Shown: positions 61,506 to 64,000 of the stretch, piece after piece | How the letters are laid out: each line of letters begins with the position of its first letter | How positions within the stretch are numbered: the stretch's first letter is position 1 | Program-made: the position numbers and the translations under genes | NCBI GenBank assembly: GCA_963711035.1 | Contig: CAVQCN010000005.1 | Location: 1 to 64,000 of the forward strand | Length of the DNA stretch: 64,000 nt | DNA from: WHTK01 sp963711035 | Lineage (GTDB): Bacteria; Chloroflexota; Dehalococcoidia; DSTF01; WHTK01 | Reading direction: 5' to 3' | Notes under the pieces: model-generated | Told to the model about the DNA's origin: nothing | The model's database searches: none | What the model saw: only the letters and a program-made list of their open reading frames with translations

Positions 61506-61867
61506 TCAAGACCACCCTTACGCCAGTCGTAGACATAGCCTACGACCAGAATGGCTATGAAGAGCATCGCGGCGATGAACCCCTGCATGATCGAGACGCC
61601 CCTGGAGACCGCCCAGGCGTAGAGGAAGATGACCTCGACATCAAAGGCGACGAAGACCAGGGCAACGAGGTAATAGCGGAAGTTGAACTGCACCCAGCTG
61701 TCGCCCTCGGTCTCGACACCGCACTCGTAGGTGTCGGACTTCACGGGATCGGGCGCTTCGGGGCGGATCTTCAGCTTGCGCAGCGCAAACGAGACGCTCA
61801 GCGGCAGCGACGGAAAGATCACGGCGAAGACCAGGAGTATCGCGGTGCGTCCAAACTCGTTAAGCAC
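61496..61867 (-). CDS. nuoA: NADH-quinone oxidoreductase subunit A
   Basis: A 123-aa subunit with three helices and the motif YECGVETEGDSWVQFNFRYY (conserved Cys). I chose GTG at 61867 with GGAGG five bases upstream; an open frame further 5' adds a non-hydrophobic tail. First gene of the operon; the promoter should lie in 61868-62024, which is AT-richer. Confidence 0.9.
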   Translation of the reverse strand: MLNEFGRTAILLVFAVIFPSLPLSVSFALRKLKIRPEAPDPVKSDTYECGVETEGDSWVQFNFRYYLVALVFVAFDVEVIFLYAWAVSRGVSIMQGFIAAMLFIAILVVGYVYDWRKGGLEWR

Positions 61868-62024
61868 GAGGCCTCCAGGATGCCAGGATTGTGAATAATG
61901 TCCCGAACGGCAGCGCCAATATAACAGCAATGTTTCCTAGAGCAAAGGCGCTACCAGGCCGGTTTCGGGCCTCACATCTCCTAGATTACGCTCCCTTTAC
62001 TGGTGAAACTTCCCCATCTTTGCT

Positions 62025-62615
62025 TCAGGCGTCGGCGTCCTCCTGCAGACGGTCGAGATAGGCCTGGCCTCGTTCCGAGAGCTCGTAGCCGCTCTCAAGG
62101 CTAAGGGTCAGGCCGAGCGCCTTGAGACGCCGTACGCGCGTCTTGAAGGCCGGCGTGTCGAGCCTGATCTCGGGCGCTAGCAGGCGCGCCGCCACTCCCG
62201 GATTGTCCTCTATAAGACGAAGCGCCATCACCGTCCAAGGCCCGGTCGGCGACGCGCGATCGAGACTACGGAGACGCGAGTCGATCTCCTCGAAGCCGAG
62301 CTGTGGTTTCTCCGGCGGTTCTTCAAGATAGTGAAAGCGCACGCGATACAGAAGAGTGTCTTCAGTGGCAGTTGCACCGGTATGGCTGCAGGCGAGTTCG
62401 ACGAGCGCCGCGGCGTCGGGCAGGCCGCACTCGATGGCGTCCGCGTCCATCACGTCGCCTGCACGCGCGGTCGTCACGTCATCGATATGGACGAAACCGA
62501 AGCCGGTGGAGTAATCGCCGCCGGCCTTGACGTGGGCGTATTTCCAGAGCCGCCAGGTCACGGTGAGCTCGCCGCGTTGCACGCGTTCGTGGTCGGCAGC
62601 AGTAAACGAGAGCAT
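62025..62615 (-). CDS. ASCH/PUA-like protein with winged-helix-like C-terminus
   Basis: The 196-aa protein starts MLSFTAADHERVQRGELTVTW, with the Trp/Arg positions and VKAGGDYSTGFGFVHIDDV strand typical of ASCH-like PUA folds that bind RNA or modified nucleotides. Residues ~125-190 look like a winged helix (TPAFKTRVRRLKALGLTLS, YELSERGQAYLD). Function is unknown. It sits between nuoA and rnpB, divergent from rnpB. Confidence 0.6.
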   Translation of the reverse strand: MLSFTAADHERVQRGELTVTWRLWKYAHVKAGGDYSTGFGFVHIDDVTTARAGDVMDADAIECGLPDAAALVELACSHTGATATEDTLLYRVRFHYLEEPPEKPQLGFEEIDSRLRSLDRASPTGPWTVMALRLIEDNPGVAARLLAPEIRLDTPAFKTRVRRLKALGLTLSLESGYELSERGQAYLDRLQEDADA

Positions 62616-62661
62616 GGCTAATTATGAGGGCCTTGCCCGCCCTATGTCGGGGTACACGCGA

Positions 62662-62667
62662 TACAAT
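62662..62667 (+). promoter_or_regulatory. -10 element of rnpB
   Basis: TACAAT five bases before the RNase P RNA 5' end. No matching -35 at the normal 16-18 base spacing is obvious; TTGCCC at 62633 is too far away. Confidence 0.45.
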
Positions 62668-62671
62668 GGAA

Positions 62672-63030
62672 AGTCAGGAGGACGGGTGGCCGCCCCGGCA
62701 TCGTCGGGGAGGAAAGTCCGAGCTCCAAACGGGCAGGGTGCTGGGTAACGCCCAGGCGCGGCGACGCGACGGAAAGTGCCACAGAAACTCAGACCGTCTC
62801 TCCGTTCGCGGAGGGACAAGGGTGAAAAGGTGCGGTAAGAGCGCACCAGCGGTCGGGTGACCGGCCGGCTCGGCAAACCCCACCCGGAGCAAGACCAAAT
62901 AGGAGAGCATCAGGGAGCCCGACCTGCTCTCGGGTTGGTCGCACGAGGCCGCGAGTAATCACGGTCCCAGATGGATGGCCACCGCCCCGATTCGTCGGGG
63001 TACAGAACTCGGCTTACAGTCCTGCTGGCT
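62672..63030 (+). ncRNA. rnpB: RNase P RNA (M1 RNA), bacterial type A
   Basis: The catalytic RNA that matures tRNA 5' ends. It shows GAGGAAAGTCCGAGCTCC (CR I), CACAGAAA (CR II), GTAAGAGCGCACCAGC (CR III), AGATGGATGGCCACCGCC (CR V) and ACAGAACTCGGCTTA (CR IV). The P1 stem pairs GTCAGGAGGAC at the 5' end with GTCCTGCTGGC at the 3' end. It is not protein coding; open frames across it are accidental. Confidence 0.97.
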
Positions 63031-63031
63031 A

Positions 63032-63056
63032 GAGGCCCTTCTTCGGAAGGGCCTTT
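63032..63056 (+). terminator. Terminator of rnpB
   Basis: AGGCCCTT-CTTCGG-AAGGGCCT followed by TTG directly after the RNA 3' end. Confidence 0.8.
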
Positions 63057-63071
63057 GTGCGTCCGGGAGCC

Positions 63072-64000
63072 CTAAGGCTTCTCGCACTCCTGCGCCCGCG
63101 CGAGCAAAAGGCGCTGCTCGCGCGCGTTTCTCGTCATTGACGCGGCGCCGAGAAATGCGCTCCGCGCTTCGTCCAGGCGGCCGAGCTTCAGGAGCAAGTC
63201 GCCGCGGACCGAGGGCAGCAGATGGTAGCCCCGCAGGACCGGCTCGTCGAGAAGCTCATCGACGGCATCGAGCCCGGCCTGTGGCCCGAACGCCATGCCG
63301 ACGGCAACGGCGCGGTTGAGGGCGACGATGGGCGTCGGCTGGAGCTGGTAGAGCGCGTCGTACAAAGCGACGATGCGCTCCCAGTCGGTGTCTTTCGCTA
63401 CCCTGGCGCGCGCGTGGCAGGCCGCGATCGACGCCTGCAAGGCGTACGGACCGAGGGCGCCGCCCAGCGATTCAGCCCTGCGCAGCGCGGCGAGACCGCG
63501 GCGGATGAGCAGCTGATCCCAGCGAGCGCGGTTCTGGTCGAGAAGCAAGACGGGCTCACCGTTCGGGCCAAGGCGTGCACGAGAGCGGGAGGCCTGAATC
63601 TCCATCAACGCAACGAGGCCGTGCACCTCCGCTTCGCCGGGCATCAGCTCGGCCAGTACGCGGCCCAGTCGCAGAGCGTCCTGGCACAGCGCCGGCCGCA
63701 TCCAATCGTCACCGGCAGTTGCGGAGTAGCCCTCGTTGAAGATCAGGTAGATGACCTCCAGTACCGAAACGAGGCGTGCGCCGCGCTCGGACGCGTCCGG
63801 CAGCTCGAAGGGGACGCGCGCCTCCGAAAGCGTGCGCTTCGCCCGCACGATGCGCTGAGCCAGCGTCTGCTCTGATATCAGGAAGGCGCGGGCAATCTCC
63901 TCCGTTGTCAGGCCTCCCAGTAGCCGCAGTGTGAGAGCCACGCGCGCGTCGGTCGAAAGCACCGGGTGGCAGGAGATGAACATGAGACGCAGCAGGTCGT
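63072..64000 (-). CDS. ECF42-type sigma factor (partial, runs off the window)
   Basis: The visible part lacks the N-terminal region 2. It begins inside DLLRLMFISCHPVLS, then has sigma region 4 (ALTLRLLGGLTTEEIARAFL, SEQTLAQRIVRAKRT) and a long C-terminal domain (SVLEVIYLIFNEGYSATAG, QASIAACHARA, PTPIVALNRAVAVGMAFGP) that marks the ECF42/DUF6596 group. These factors are usually near a YCII/DGPF-domain gene, which would lie beyond the edge. The protein normally is about 400 aa. Confidence 0.85.
   Translation of the reverse strand, partial: DLLRLMFISCHPVLSTDARVALTLRLLGGLTTEEIARAFLISEQTLAQRIVRAKRTLSEARVPFELPDASERGARLVSVLEVIYLIFNEGYSATAGDDWMRPALCQDALRLGRVLAELMPGEAEVHGLVALMEIQASRSRARLGPNGEPVLLLDQNRARWDQLLIRRGLAALRRAESLGGALGPYALQASIAACHARARVAKDTDWERIVALYDALYQLQPTPIVALNRAVAVGMAFGPQAGLDAVDELLDEPVLRGYHLLPSVRGDLLLKLGRLDEARSAFLGAASMTRNAREQRLLLARAQECEKP

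Noticed and set aside
62624..62910. Short open frames over the RNase P RNA
   Set aside because: The DNA shows conserved RNase P RNA regions; coding there is accidental.

Overview
The window reads as a chromosomal fragment (about 60-65% GC by eye) from a Gram-positive-type, monoderm bacterium, most likely a Chloroflexota member near Dehalococcoidia. That placement is an inference. It rests on a Tad/Flp pilus locus with no secretin gene, a complex I operon without nuoEFG in line, secreted proteins with Thr/Pro linkers, pairs of dihydroxyphthalate-decarboxylase-like and MetE-like paralogs, and many small GC-rich hairpin repeats. A 16S or marker-gene tree would be needed to settle it.

Layout. 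1-2.3 kb is accessory: an unrecognised ORF, a 3' tRNA-like fragment that could be an attachment site, a HIRAN-domain gene and an orphan HicB-like antitoxin. 2.4-8.8 kb holds an MFS transporter, a secreted C39-like peptidase, a CPA2 antiporter and a secreted Cys-rich repeat protein. 9-16.5 kb holds two decarboxylase/PBP-fold paralogs, two MetE-like paralogs and a crotonase, separated by repeat-filled spacers and a decayed stretch (11.4-12.8 kb). Ku, a DUF4386 membrane protein and a LysM protein follow.

20-32 kb is a Tad/Flp pilus region read leftward: ECF sigma factor, a 61-aa ORF, two Flp pilins, CpaB, CpaE (with a receiver domain lacking its phospho-Asp), CpaF, TadB, TadC and DUF192. Upstream lie a VWA/FHA-like membrane protein and a divergent AAA ATPase. 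32-38 kb carries a frameshifted CAP-domain secreted protein, DUF429, MutL, a subtilase and a ferritin-like/VIT fusion. 38-51 kb has MutS, DinB, NuoF- and NuoE-like proteins, a frameshifted M20 peptidase, a HEAT-repeat protein, an SDR, an M3 oligopeptidase, a hydroxyacid dehydrogenase and a YihY protein. 51.6-61.9 kb is ybeY plus a complex I operon, nuoA-C-D-H-J-K-(63 aa)-L-M-N, in which nuoB and nuoI are absent from their usual places. The end has an ASCH-like gene, the RNase P RNA gene (rnpB) and a partial ECF42-type sigma factor.

Most notable signals. (1) A tandem-hairpin repeat abuts the stop codons of three or four unrelated genes. (2) A second hairpin-rich repeat family clusters around the paralog pairs and inside the nuo operon. 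(3) A leader-like motif is shared upstream of the pilin, VWA and CAP genes. (4) A 129-bp tract is identical between the MetE-like paralogs, suggesting gene conversion. (5) The complex I operon lacks nuoB and nuoI. (6) Three indel-type disruptions (CAP, M20, cpaF/tadB overlap) are either real decay or assembly errors.
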